The notes: generated from the sequence alone by a model not told the origin. A stretch of DNA of 64,000 bases from Melioribacteraceae bacterium 4301-Me (GCA_041538185.1 JBGORM010000003.1:308153-372152), one strand, 5' to 3'. Numbered from the stretch's first letter, positions 1 through 8,739 are shown. A program made the numbers and translations.

Positions 1-1132
1 TGAAATAAAGATAAATGAAAGCTCCTATTAACGATACTGGTAAAGTAAGTACAATTATAATAGTTGCTCGCCATTGCCTTAAGAATACGAGTATTACAAT
101 AATAACAAATAAACCGCCTAGTAATACTGCTTCGGTTAAATTGTTAACAGATTGAATAATAAATTCGGATGAATCTTGAATTATATTTAATTTGACATCA
201 GCAGGCAGGTTTTTTTTAAGCTGTTCTAATTTTGCTTTTACATCCTTAACTACTTGTACTGTGTTAGCACCTGATTGTTTTTGAACGATTACATATAAAC
301 CTTTGCCCCCATTTAGTCTTACATTTATTGTTCTATCTTTTAAGCTGTCTTTTACAACTGCAACATCTTTTAGGTATATTGCTCTTCCGTTCTGTACACC
401 TACTACAATGTTTTTAATTTCATTAGCGTTTGTAAATTCTGCTGGTACTCGGAGGTTGTATTCCATGTCTCCCATTTTTATTGTACCGGATGGGAGGTTA
501 ACATTTTCTGATTGAAGTACTTGTCCAATCTGAGCCACAGAAATATTATATGCTTCTAATTTTTTAGGGTCAACATTTACAAGAATTTGACGCACAGGCC
601 CGCCAAATGCTTGGACAGTTCCCACACCATTAACCCTTTTTAACGGGTCGGTTATTTGGTTTTCTACTAATTTATTTAAGCCTATGTAGCTTTCGTTTGC
701 TTGTACAGCAATAAATAGTATAGGAAAAATATTTGTACTGAATTTAAAGATTATCGGATCTTCAGCATCGTCGGGCAGATTTCTTTTAGTAAATTCCAAA
801 GCTGTTCTAATATCGTTTGCAGCTTCATCGAGGTTCGAGCCATATTCAAATTCAAGAGTAACGACAGAAATATTATCGATAGAAGTGGAACTTATTTTTT
901 TAAGATTGGTTATTGAACTTAGTCCACTTTCTATTTTTTTACTAACGTTTAGCTCAACATCTTGAGCGCTAGCGCCTGGATATTGGGTTAGTACACTTAT
1001 AACCGGCGGTTCAATTTCTGGGAAAAGGTCAATTGGTAATCTTTCAAATGAAACAAAGCCAATAATGATTATCGCCATAAATAGCATTATTGTTGTAATT
1101 GGCCGTCTAACCGATATTTCAGGTAAGTTCAT
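1..1132 (-). CDS. RND efflux pump, inner-membrane subunit (AcrB/HAE1 family), N-terminal part
   Basis: This is the proton-driven inner-membrane subunit of a tripartite efflux pump, cut by the left window edge after about 377 codons. The translation starts MNLPEISVRRPITTIMLF, the usual RND start: a short cytoplasmic helix, then the first membrane segment at about residues 12-30. A long periplasmic porter region follows, containing the stretch PGASAQDVE typical of HAE1 pumps. A second hydrophobic stretch begins near residue 330 and leads into the membrane core. The ATG at 1132 is preceded by AAGGAG, which overlaps the stop of the adaptor gene, so the two are translationally close. It is the last visible gene of the tetR-tolC-mfp-rnd operon. 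The substrate cannot be read from this fragment. Confidence 0.93.
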   Translation of the reverse strand, partial: MNLPEISVRRPITTIMLFMAIIIIGFVSFERLPIDLFPEIEPPVISVLTQYPGASAQDVELNVSKKIESGLSSITNLKKISSTSIDNISVVTLEFEYGSNLDEAANDIRTALEFTKRNLPDDAEDPIIFKFSTNIFPILFIAVQANESYIGLNKLVENQITDPLKRVNGVGTVQAFGGPVRQILVNVDPKKLEAYNISVAQIGQVLQSENVNLPSGTIKMGDMEYNLRVPAEFTNANEIKNIVVGVQNGRAIYLKDVAVVKDSLKDRTINVRLNGGKGLYVIVQKQSGANTVQVVKDVKAKLEQLKKNLPADVKLNIIQDSSEFIIQSVNNLTEAVLLGGLFVIIVILVFLRQWRATIIIVLTLPVSLIGAFIYLYF

Positions 1133-1142
1133 CGTTAACTCC

Positions 1143-2186
1143 TTATTCTGCTTTGCTTTTAATTTCTACTTTACTTCCATCTTTAAGCAAACCTTGTCCT
1201 CTTGTAACAAGGTAATCACCCTCATTTAAGCCTTTGGTTATTTCAACTAATGAATCAAATTCTTTTCCTAAGGTAAGTTCAACTCTTTTAGCAATATTAT
1301 TTTTAACAATAAATCCATAGTAAGCAGAAGAACCCAACTGTTTAAGCGCAGCAGAACGTTGTATGATAATACCTTCAGTTGTTCCAATTAATATTTTTGC
1401 ACTGACAAACATTCCTGGATGCAGCCTTTCTTCCGAATTGGGAATTTTAACTTCAACTTCAAAGGTTCTTGAAGCGGGATTAATTGCCGGATTAATTTTT
1501 GTAATATATCCTTTAAATATTTCATTAGGATAAACTTCTGAAGATACCTCAACGGTTTGATTCATTTTTATATCTCTTAAATTGGTTTCGCTTACATTAA
1601 GCAAAAGTTTTAACGGATTGATTTGCATTAATGAGACAATAGTTGGTGCTCCAACTCCACCGGGTGCCAACAAAAAAACTTCACCATCATTTAGTTTTTT
1701 TGCTGTTATAACACCACTAAATGGTGCTCGGAACTGAGTATTTGTTAAAAGCAGGTTATAAGTTTTTTGTGCTGTTTCGTATGCAGCCTTTACTTGGTCA
1801 AATTGCGATTGTGAGATTGAACCAGTTTCAAAAAGTGGTTTTAATCTCTCATAATTATCCTTTGCAAGCTGATACTGAATTTTTGCCTGAGCGAGTTGAG
1901 TATCATCCATTTCAAAAAGTAAATCACCTTCTTTCACTCTAGAACCCTCATCCACATAAATTTTTTCTATTCTGCCTGTTGCTTGTGCACCTAAATTTGC
2001 TTCTTTCCAAGCAGCAAGCGTACCAATTAGCTCAATATCTCTTTGAATTGTTGATTTTTTTACTACTGTAACGTCAACAGGTATTACTTCACTGCTATTT
2101 TTATTTTGAACATTTTCTTTTTTTGAGCAGTTTGTATAGACAAGTAAAGAAAGAAATATTATTAGTATTATTCTCACATTTTTCAT
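1143..2186 (-). CDS. RND efflux periplasmic adaptor (membrane fusion protein, AcrA/HlyD type)
   Basis: This is the periplasmic adaptor linking the RND pump to the outer-membrane channel. It has 347 residues, normal for the family. The N-terminus is hydrophobic and ends in YTNCSKK, a lipoprotein-like signal with a non-ideal residue before the cysteine. It continues with the AcrA layout: a beta strand with IGTLAAWKEANLGAQATG, a lipoyl-like half (VDEGSRVKEGDLLFEMD), a coiled-coil hairpin (about residues 100-140), the second lipoyl half (FRAPFSGVITAKKLNDGE), then the beta-barrel and membrane-proximal domains. AGGAGA lies 8 bases upstream of the ATG. It is cotranscribed between tolC and the pump gene. 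Confidence 0.93.
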   Translation of the reverse strand: MKNVRIILIIFLSLLVYTNCSKKENVQNKNSSEVIPVDVTVVKKSTIQRDIELIGTLAAWKEANLGAQATGRIEKIYVDEGSRVKEGDLLFEMDDTQLAQAKIQYQLAKDNYERLKPLFETGSISQSQFDQVKAAYETAQKTYNLLLTNTQFRAPFSGVITAKKLNDGEVFLLAPGGVGAPTIVSLMQINPLKLLLNVSETNLRDIKMNQTVEVSSEVYPNEIFKGYITKINPAINPASRTFEVEVKIPNSEERLHPGMFVSAKILIGTTEGIIIQRSAALKQLGSSAYYGFIVKNNIAKRVELTLGKEFDSLVEITKGLNEGDYLVTRGQGLLKDGSKVEIKSKAE

Positions 2187-2208
2187 TGGGTTTATCTCCT
2201 AATATCTC

Positions 2209-3531
2209 TTATTTAATTTTACCTAATAGTGTGTTAAGGTCAGTTTCTGCGACCTTTAAATCGTAAATAGCCTGCAGGCGATTTAACTTTGCCTGTCGGA
2301 GAGCAAGTTCAGCGTCGTTTACTTCGAGTTGTGTGGCAAGGTTATTTTCAAGTCTTCTTTTAGCAATTTCATACCCTTCAGTAGCTTGTTGAACAGTTTT
2401 ATTTTGTCCTTCTATCCTTTTAACTGCTTGTTCAAGACGATAAAGCACGCTTAAAAGCTGAGTTTTAAGAGCTTCAGTAAAATTTCTTTTCTGTTCTTCA
2501 GCTTGGTTTAATCCAATTTCAGCTTGACTAACTCTTGCTTGTGTTTTAAAGCCGTTGAAAACAGGAACTTGAAGTTGTAAACCAAGCACAAAAGTTTTAA
2601 CCCATCTATAATCAGAAAATTTAAAATCGTTGGCTTGTGCCTGGTATTGATAATTACCGAATCCAGCTAACGTAGGTAAATAAGCTGATTTTTCAAGTGA
2701 AAGGTTTTTATTGTTCAATTCCACTTGTTTATTTAGAATTGCTAAATCGGGATTGTTTGCTAATAGTTTGTCCATCACCTCTTTTTGATTGGGCAATTCA
2801 TAAGGCTCCTGAAAATCCATTTCACCAGTAACATCAATTTCTTCGTTTGAATTGAGACCAATTGCGACTTTTAATGCTTCTAAAGAAAGTTTATAATTGT
2901 TTTCCATTTGAAGCACAGTAGGTTTAAGATTTTCTACTTGGACCTCAGCTCGAAGGACATCATAATCTGAGAGTTGACCAGCTTTATTAAGTCTTTTAAT
3001 ATTTTCGAAATTATCCTGCGCATTTTTAAGACTTTGTTGCATTACATCTTTTGTCTCTCTCGCTAATAGAACTGATAGAAAAGCTTTTTTGACATTAGCA
3101 ATAACTTTGTTTTTAACGCTGCGATAATTTTCTTGTGCAATTTTTAAACCATCGGAGGCTAAGCCAATACCTTCATAAAGGGACCAAGAAAAAAGTGGAA
3201 TTGACAAAGAAGCTTGTGCTAAGTATGAATTATTCGATCCTATTTTAAGTGTTGTGCCAAAAGGTGAACCAGGTGGTAAAAATAAAACTGGTAACTCAAT
3301 GTAACGTTGATATTGACCACTTAAATCAATTTTTGGAAAAAGCCCGCTTCTTGCTTCTCTAAGTTTCTGTTCAGATTTATTAATTTCCATTTCAGCAATT
3401 TTTAAATCCGCATTTTTTTCTAAAGCAAGATTGATTGCCTGTTCTAAGCTAAGAAATGTTGTTTGGTTGGTCTGAGCATAGTTAAATTTAATAAACGCAA
3501 AAAATAGAACTGACAGCACAATTTTTTTCAC
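2209..3531 (-). CDS. TolC-family outer-membrane efflux channel
   Basis: This is the outer-membrane and periplasmic tunnel of the efflux system. It shows the TolC two-repeat pattern, with long amphipathic helices rich in alanine, glutamine and asparagine (LEQAINLALEKNADLKIAEM near the start; RRLENNLATQLEVNDAELAL near the end) alternating with short beta-strand segments. A longer frame opens at an ATG at 3555, but a GTG at 3531 is preferred: AGGAGG lies 9 bases upstream of it, inside the longer frame, and starting there gives a clean signal peptide ending near FNYAQ. The product is then about 440 residues, usual for TolC relatives. It follows tetR by 39 bases and precedes the adaptor gene by 22. 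Confidence 0.9.
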   Translation of the reverse strand: MKKIVLSVLFFAFIKFNYAQTNQTTFLSLEQAINLALEKNADLKIAEMEINKSEQKLREARSGLFPKIDLSGQYQRYIELPVLFLPPGSPFGTTLKIGSNNSYLAQASLSIPLFSWSLYEGIGLASDGLKIAQENYRSVKNKVIANVKKAFLSVLLARETKDVMQQSLKNAQDNFENIKRLNKAGQLSDYDVLRAEVQVENLKPTVLQMENNYKLSLEALKVAIGLNSNEEIDVTGEMDFQEPYELPNQKEVMDKLLANNPDLAILNKQVELNNKNLSLEKSAYLPTLAGFGNYQYQAQANDFKFSDYRWVKTFVLGLQLQVPVFNGFKTQARVSQAEIGLNQAEEQKRNFTEALKTQLLSVLYRLEQAVKRIEGQNKTVQQATEGYEIAKRRLENNLATQLEVNDAELALRQAKLNRLQAIYDLKVAETDLNTLLGKIK

Positions 3532-3570
3532 GTAAGTAATCCTCCTAATTTTCATAATTAGTTATTTGTT

Positions 3571-4221
3571 TTATTTAGTAGAAAGACCGTCAAATATGAG
3601 TTTAACAGCAAAAATCATTTCATCGATTGCATTTGTAAAATCAATTGACTTATTAACACTAAATGAGGAAAAATAAAATTCACGATGCCTTAAAGCCTCA
3701 GATAAAGTTGATATTAGTTCGGCTACTTTTTGGGTATCGCATTTTTTTATTTCTTTCTTTTTAATTCCTTCATTTAAAATTTTTTTAAGCATTTCAATTT
3801 CTGCTTGATGAACTTCTTTAATATGTTCATATAATTTACTTTTTATTTCTAAGAATATATTTGTGTTTATCTCGTGCATTTTTATGGTTTCTTTAACGTA
3901 GTTGAACTTTGCTATTTCGTAGTTAATAATTTTTTCAATTGTTGACCGGCTTTGTTTTAATGTGTCTTCAATAATTGCACAGAAATTTTTTTGTTCTTTT
4001 TCCATCACCTCTTCTAAAAGCTCATCTTTATTTGCATAATAGTAATATAAAGATGATTTTCTCATGCCTAATGCGTTTGCAATATCTTCTAAAGTAGTTT
4101 TTGCAAATCCATTTTTAGCTAAAAGTTTTCGTGCAGTTTGTAATATCAGATCTTTTTTTGAATCACTTATTTTGTTTGTCATATTTTTCAAACTTTTTAA
4201 TAAAACGTTCGAAACATACAT
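3571..4221 (-). CDS. TetR/AcrR-family transcriptional regulator
   Basis: This is probably the local repressor of the efflux operon. The N-terminal helix-turn-helix is clear: ILQTARKLLAKNGFAKTTLE followed by DIANALGMRKSSLYYYYANK, the canonical TetR_N motif. The C-terminal ligand/dimer domain is diverged, as usual. Two starts are possible. The ATG at 4221 has AAGAGAA about 7 bases upstream and gives 216 residues. The ATG at 4182 puts the protein start about 10 residues before the first helix, which is more typical, but has no ribosome site. It is the first gene of the operon, so autoregulation is likely, and a small inverted repeat lies just upstream (4267-4281). Confidence 0.9.
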   Translation of the reverse strand: MYVSNVLLKSLKNMTNKISDSKKDLILQTARKLLAKNGFAKTTLEDIANALGMRKSSLYYYYANKDELLEEVMEKEQKNFCAIIEDTLKQSRSTIEKIINYEIAKFNYVKETIKMHEINTNIFLEIKSKLYEHIKEVHQAEIEMLKKILNEGIKKKEIKKCDTQKVAELISTLSEALRHREFYFSSFSVNKSIDFTNAIDEMIFAVKLIFDGLSTK

Positions 4222-4266
4222 AGATTTATTCTCTTTTGCAAATTAAGTTATGTTATTTAATATATT

Positions 4267-4281
4267 TGTTAATTCTTAACA
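4267..4281. promoter_or_regulatory. Inverted repeat, candidate TetR operator
   Basis: The 15 bases read TGTTAA-TTC-TTAACA, a perfect 6-bp inverted repeat with a 3-base centre. It lies 46 bases upstream of the longer tetR start, in the intergenic region shared with the B12 riboswitch operon. The position fits a self-operator for the efflux operon, but the sequence is AT-rich and could arise by chance. Confidence 0.3.
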
Positions 4282-4421
4282 TATAATGGTCTTACTAAAA
4301 GAAAAAACTTTACGTTGAATTTTGACGAGTGCTGGCTCTTAAAGTTTCTAACGATACGCACAAATTGCTTATGTAGACACTTTTGTGGGATAAAATGAGA
4401 TGTTTAAGAAAAAAGTTTCTC

Positions 4422-4450
4422 TTGTCTGATGCAATAAATAAAATTATATT
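4422..4450 (+). promoter_or_regulatory. Promoter of the cobalamin riboswitch operon
   Basis: TTGTCT (4422-4427), a 17-base spacer and TATATT (4445-4450) form a good sigma70-type promoter. Transcription would begin near 4457, one or two bases before the first base of riboswitch helix P1 at 4459. That agreement is the main support. Confidence 0.5.
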
Positions 4451-4458
4451 AATGGTAC

Positions 4459-4692
4459 AAATAATGGTCTTCGGTTGTATGTCCCGTATGACCGGGTTAA
4501 AAGGGAACAAGGTGAAAGTCCTTGACAGTGCCCGCTGCTGTGAGCTCAATAAATTTTTTACCACCCGCGGGTCAATATCCTAATTAAGTTTTATGAAATT
4601 TAGGATGTGAAGGCCGGTAAAAAATGAGCAAGTCAGAAGACCTGCCATTATTTTTTTATTCGAGGCTTTCGGGTAAAAAGCTAAGAATAATG
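4459..4692 (+). ncRNA. Cobalamin (B12) riboswitch with possible anti-P1 expression platform
   Basis: The aptamer runs from 4459 to 4653. The closing helix P1 pairs AAATAATGG (4459-4467) with CCATTATTT (4645-4653), nine perfect pairs. Inside are the conserved core (GGGAACAAGGTGAAAGTCC at 4503-4521, then GTGCCCGCTGCTGTGAG) and the B12 box AGTCAGAAGACCTGCC at 4631-4646. AATAATG at 4686-4692 can pair with the 3' strand of P1, giving an alternative structure that excludes it. The downstream genes are B12-import genes, so control by adenosylcobalamin or another cobalamin is expected. No uridine-tailed terminator is seen, so control at translation or through the anti-P1 helix is more likely, but this is inferred. 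Confidence 0.95.
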
Positions 4693-4759
4693 TGAGAAAT
4701 GCTATTGTGCTTCCAAATTCTTTTTTATTAAATATTCTTGAAATTACATTTGAAAATTT

Positions 4760-5467
4760 ATGAAAAATGCAGTTTTTAATTGGAGTGGCGGTAAAGATAG
4801 TGCTCTTTGCCTATATTATTGTCTGAAGGAAAAAAATGTAAAAGTTCAATACTTGTTGACAACTGTAAATAAAGTGTTCAAAAGAGTGTCGATGCACGGT
4901 GTAAGAATAGAATTGTTAGAAGCTCAAGCAAAAAGTATTGGTGTTGAACTTAAAGAAATCTTTTTGCCTGAAAATCCTACACTAAAAGTCTACAATAATA
5001 TAATGAAGAAAAAACTTATTGGCTTGAAAAAACAAGGAATTGATTATTCAGTATATGGTGATATTTTCTTAGAGGATTTGAGGCAATATCGTGAACAAAA
5101 ATTATCAGAAGTCTCTATGAAAGGTTTGTTTCCGTTATGGGGGAGGTCAACAACTGAACTTATAAAAGAATTTATTGAACTCGGATTTAAAGCAATTATA
5201 GTTTGCGTTAATGAAAAATACCTAAATAAAACTTTTGCAGGGAAAGTAATTGATTATTCTTTATTAAATGAGTTGCCTTCTAACGTTGATCCATGTGGAG
5301 AAAACGGCGAGTTCCATTCTTTCGTTTTCGATGGGCCAATTTTTAATAAACCAATAAATTTCAGCATCGGAGATTTGGTATATAAGAAGTATGAATCAAA
5401 GAATAAAAAAGAAAATACAAACTTTGATGGTGGCTTTTGGTACAGAGATTTGTTAATGAATATCTAA
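4760..5467 (+). CDS. Dph6-related PP-loop ATP pyrophosphatase (COG2102-type), first gene of B12 operon
   Basis: This is a 235-residue enzyme of the adenine-nucleotide alpha-hydrolase (PP-loop) fold. The PP-loop SGGKDSA is at residues 9-15, followed by family features such as YGDIFLEDLRQYRE and DPCGENGEFHSFVFDGP, the ammonia-ligase signature region of Dph6 (diphthine-ammonia ligase) relatives. Bacteria do not make diphthamide, so the eukaryotic function cannot be transferred. It is the first gene behind the cobalamin riboswitch and 14 bases before the BtuF-like lipoprotein gene. An amidation or adenylation step in corrinoid salvage is a reasonable guess, no more. No strong ribosome site precedes the ATG. 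Confidence 0.85.
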   Translation: MKNAVFNWSGGKDSALCLYYCLKEKNVKVQYLLTTVNKVFKRVSMHGVRIELLEAQAKSIGVELKEIFLPENPTLKVYNNIMKKKLIGLKKQGIDYSVYGDIFLEDLRQYREQKLSEVSMKGLFPLWGRSTTELIKEFIELGFKAIIVCVNEKYLNKTFAGKVIDYSLLNELPSNVDPCGENGEFHSFVFDGPIFNKPINFSIGDLVYKKYESKNKKENTNFDGGFWYRDLLMNI

Positions 5468-5481
5468 TTTTTTATAGAGCT

Positions 5482-6657
5482 ATGTTTTCAAAATTAATTT
5501 GTTTTTTGGTTATAACACTTTTACTAAGCTTAAATTCATGTACTGCTAAAAAACCTAATAATAATTTAAGCGGCAGTAAAATAAATAATTCAACGAAAGC
5601 CTATTCTGAAACCAAAGTAATTTATTCTAAAAATTTTAGTATTGAATACACCAATGATTACAAAATAATTAATATTTTTTCTGCTGATGAAAAACATAAG
5701 TTAATCTTTCAGTATTTACTATTACCAAAAGATTCACCTATACCTAATGGTTATTCGCAAGCGATGATTGTTAGGATTCCAATAAATTCTATAATTTCTC
5801 TTTCATCTCTTTATATTGGATTCCTTGAAAGATTGGGTTTGTTGGATAAACTTATTGCTGTAGATAAATTTCAGTATGTAAGCTCACCAAAGGTGTGGAG
5901 CTTAATTGATTCAGGGAAAATTTATGAAGTGGGCGAATCTTATAACTTAAATATCGAAGAAATATATAAACTGAAGCCGGGACTAATTTTAACTTATGGT
6001 AATGGCAATCCATTCGTAGATGCTAATCCAAAATTAATTGAATTTGGGATAAAAGTAGCATCCACTACTATTCATCTTGAAACAACACCTTTAGCACGAG
6101 CGGAATGGATAAAGTTCATTGCTGCTTTTTTTAATTATGAAAGCAAAGCAAACAAAATTTTTGACAGCCTTGCATTAAAGTATAACAAATTAGTTAGCAT
6201 GACGAAAAATATAGAGAATAGACCAACAGTTTTTACTGAAGCTCTTGTAGGAGGCATATGGTTTGAACCAGGCGGTAAAAGTTTTATGGCTAATTTATTG
6301 AAAGATGCAGGTGCAGATTATATTTGGAAGGATGACAATTCAACAGGAAGTTTAAGGCTAACTTACGAGCAAGTTTTTGCAAAAGCTCATAACGCAGATT
6401 TTTGGGTTAATGTTTTGTTCTGGAGTAAATTTAGTGACGCATTAAAAAACGACCCACGCAATGCAAAGTTTAAAGCCTATCAAGCAAAAAATATATACAA
6501 CTACAACAGATTGGTTAATAAGTACGGCTTTTATCAGTACTGGGAGGATAGCGTGGTTAATTGCGATATTTTGTTATCTGACCTTATAAAAATATTTCAC
6601 CCAGAACTTTTGCCTGGATACAAATTGTTCTATTACAAAAGATTAGAGAATAAGTAA
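5482..6657 (+). CDS. btuF: Cobalamin ABC transporter substrate-binding lipoprotein (BtuF-like)
   Basis: This is the periplasmic solute-binding protein of a type II ABC importer. The frame is open from 5437, overlapping the previous gene, but the ATG at 5482 fits much better: it starts MFSKLICFLVITLLLSLNSC, a lipoprotein signal with lipobox LNSC. The rest matches the helical-backbone binding proteins: IIALSSLYIGFLERLGLLDK-like N-lobe (actual IISLSSLYIGF), LNIEEIYKLKPGLILTYG, a long linking helix, then a C-lobe with GGIWFEPGGKSFMANLLKDA. Cobalamin rather than iron-siderophore is inferred from the upstream riboswitch. The stop overlaps the permease ATG by one base. Confidence 0.88.
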   Translation: MFSKLICFLVITLLLSLNSCTAKKPNNNLSGSKINNSTKAYSETKVIYSKNFSIEYTNDYKIINIFSADEKHKLIFQYLLLPKDSPIPNGYSQAMIVRIPINSIISLSSLYIGFLERLGLLDKLIAVDKFQYVSSPKVWSLIDSGKIYEVGESYNLNIEEIYKLKPGLILTYGNGNPFVDANPKLIEFGIKVASTTIHLETTPLARAEWIKFIAAFFNYESKANKIFDSLALKYNKLVSMTKNIENRPTVFTEALVGGIWFEPGGKSFMANLLKDAGADYIWKDDNSTGSLRLTYEQVFAKAHNADFWVNVLFWSKFSDALKNDPRNAKFKAYQAKNIYNYNRLVNKYGFYQYWEDSVVNCDILLSDLIKIFHPELLPGYKLFYYKRLENK

Positions 6658-7709
6658 TGTCGCTATCCAAAAAAGATAAATATATAGCGTTGTTTTTAGT
6701 AATATTATTTCTAATCTCGTTTACCTTAGATGTGGTATTGGGTCCTGTAAAAATTCCACTTGGAGTGGTAGTCAAAATTATTCTCGGTTCAAATGAATTA
6801 AATTCTACCTGGTCGACTATAATAACAGAATTTAGACTACCTAAAGCGATAACCGCAGTTTTAGCTGGCAGCGCTCTATCTGTTTGTGGTTTAATTATGC
6901 AGACTTTTTTCAGAAATCCTTTAGCCGACCCATTTGTCTTGGGCATTAGTTCTGGTGCAAGTTTTGGAGTAGCATTGGTAATTTTAACTGCAGGCTCTTT
7001 TGGAATTAATTTATTTTTTCTTGGCGGTTTGATTGGCAATTTAAGTATTACAATAGCTGCCATTCTCGGCGCGTTAATTGTTTTGCTTGTAATAATGATT
7101 ATTGCAAGAAAAATTAGTAATAACATAACACTTCTAATACTTGGACTTATGATTGGTTATGTTATTTCTTCAATAGAAAATTTTCTAAAATTTTTTAGCT
7201 CTCCAGAAAACTTACAAGGCTATGTTATTTGGGGAATGGGGAATTTCGGAAATGTTGTTTGGAAAGACCTTTATTTTTTAATACCTGTAATTTTTATTGG
7301 ATTAGCTTTCTCTTTCATTTTATCCAAACAGCTAAACTTGCTGCTTCTCGGCGAAAATTATGCTAAGAGTTTGGGAGTGAGGACAAACCAAATGAGAATT
7401 TTTATTATTGTAATTGCTGGCGTGCTAGGTGGTGCAATTACAGCTTTTTGTGGACCTATTGCTTTTGTTGGTATTGCAGTGCCACATGTGACAAAAAATT
7501 TATTGAACCATTTTGATCATAAAATTTTAATACCTTCTGTTGCACTGTCTGGCAGTATTTTGACTTTAATTTGTGATATTTTATCGCAACTTCCAGGTGG
7601 CAGCCAAACTATTCCAATAAATACTGTGACTTCTCTTCTAGGAGCTCCAATTGTCATTTGGATTATCATTAAACAAAGAAAAACAAAATATTATCTGGTA
7701 GCTGAGTAA
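6657..7709 (+). CDS. btuC: Cobalamin ABC transporter permease (BtuC/FecCD family)
   Basis: This is the polytopic inner-membrane channel of the B12 importer. At 350 residues with about ten hydrophobic segments it has the family's normal size. Signatures include RLPKAITAVLAGSALSVCGL and MQTFFRNPLADPFVLGISSG (the FecCD/BtuC coupling region) and GAITAFCGPIAFVGIAVPH near the cytoplasmic gate. The ATG overlaps the btuF stop (TAATG) and the ATPase gene starts one base after its stop, so the three are translated as a unit. Confidence 0.93.
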   Translation: MSLSKKDKYIALFLVILFLISFTLDVVLGPVKIPLGVVVKIILGSNELNSTWSTIITEFRLPKAITAVLAGSALSVCGLIMQTFFRNPLADPFVLGISSGASFGVALVILTAGSFGINLFFLGGLIGNLSITIAAILGALIVLLVIMIIARKISNNITLLILGLMIGYVISSIENFLKFFSSPENLQGYVIWGMGNFGNVVWKDLYFLIPVIFIGLAFSFILSKQLNLLLLGENYAKSLGVRTNQMRIFIIVIAGVLGGAITAFCGPIAFVGIAVPHVTKNLLNHFDHKILIPSVALSGSILTLICDILSQLPGGSQTIPINTVTSLLGAPIVIWIIIKQRKTKYYLVAE

Positions 7710-7710
7710 A

Positions 7711-8739
7711 ATGGAAGAGAAAAAGGCAATTCTATATACGAATAATTTGTCAATCGGTTATAAAGAAAATAAAAGAAACGCTAACGTGCTTTTAGATAAT
7801 TTAAATTTTTCAATTTATCCTGGTGACTTTATCTGCTTGCTTGGTCCTAATGGATGCGGAAAATCTACTTTATTGAAAACATTATGCGGAATACAAAAAC
7901 CAATTAATGGTGACATTTTTATTGATGGCAAAAGCATAACCGAGTATTCCAATCAAGAGCTGTCAAAAAAAATTAGTATAGTTTTGACAGAAATTCTTAG
8001 CGTAACTAACGCAACAGTTTATTCAATAGTAAGTATGGGCCGTTACCCATATAATAATTGGCTAGGCGTACTAAATAAAGAGGATTTTAAAATTATTAAT
8101 GATGTTATTGATATGACCTGTTTGACTTCGGTTAAGAACAATAGTTTTTTGGAATTAAGTGACGGTATACGCCAAAAAGTTATGATTGCTAGGGCACTTG
8201 CACAATATACACCCATAATTTTACTCGATGAACCCACTGTATATTTAGATGCACCAACTAGAATAGAAATTATTCTTTTACTTAGAAAATTATCGAAAGA
8301 ACTTAACCGAGCCATTATTCTTTCTTCTCACGATATTGACCTTGCATTGCAAACTGCTGATGCTGTTTTCCTGATTAGTCGAGAGAAAAAAATGATTATA
8401 GATACTCCAGAGGACCTGGTGTTAAATGGTCACTTCGAAAATGCTTTCAATAAAAATGGGGTTAGATTTCAACTGCATAGGGGGACGTTTGAGACTAACG
8501 CGAAAAGGAGATTTGGCTTGCAAGTAATTGGCAGTAAAACAGAAGTTTTTTGGACAGAAAGAGCATTGGAAAGAATTGGAATAACTGCAAACCAATCTGA
8601 AAAAGATGCCTTAGGCGTAGTTAAAGTAGAAAATTTTAATGGCAAATTATTATGGCATTTAGAAATAAATACAAATAAATATAAATGCCATTCTATTGCA
8701 GAATTAATAAAACAGTTGACTAATTTTACAAGAACATAA
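7711..8739 (+). CDS. btuD: Cobalamin ABC transporter ATPase with C-terminal extension (BtuD-like)
   Basis: This is the nucleotide-binding subunit of the B12 importer. Walker A is GPNGCGKST (residues 45-53), the signature is LSDGIRQKVMIARAL (LSDG instead of LSGG), Walker B is IILLDEPTVYLD, and the switch histidine is in SSHDIDLAL. The ABC domain ends near residue 255. About 85 further residues follow, including WTERALERIGI and a conserved-looking alpha/beta pattern. Similar tails occur on iron/B12 ATPases of Bacteroidetes from memory, but their function is unknown to me. It is the last gene of the riboswitch operon; no clear terminator follows. Confidence 0.9.
   Translation: MEEKKAILYTNNLSIGYKENKRNANVLLDNLNFSIYPGDFICLLGPNGCGKSTLLKTLCGIQKPINGDIFIDGKSITEYSNQELSKKISIVLTEILSVTNATVYSIVSMGRYPYNNWLGVLNKEDFKIINDVIDMTCLTSVKNNSFLELSDGIRQKVMIARALAQYTPIILLDEPTVYLDAPTRIEIILLLRKLSKELNRAIILSSHDIDLALQTADAVFLISREKKMIIDTPEDLVLNGHFENAFNKNGVRFQLHRGTFETNAKRRFGLQVIGSKTEVFWTERALERIGITANQSEKDALGVVKVENFNGKLLWHLEINTNKYKCHSIAELIKQLTNFTRT

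Noticed and set aside
4310..4583. Short open frames on both strands across 4310-4583
   Set aside because: They lie over the promoter and cobalamin riboswitch, whose RNA conservation explains the sequence.
6584..7126. 180-codon minus-strand open frame opposite btuF/btuC
   Set aside because: Antisense to a clear permease gene; its translation has no recognisable domain.
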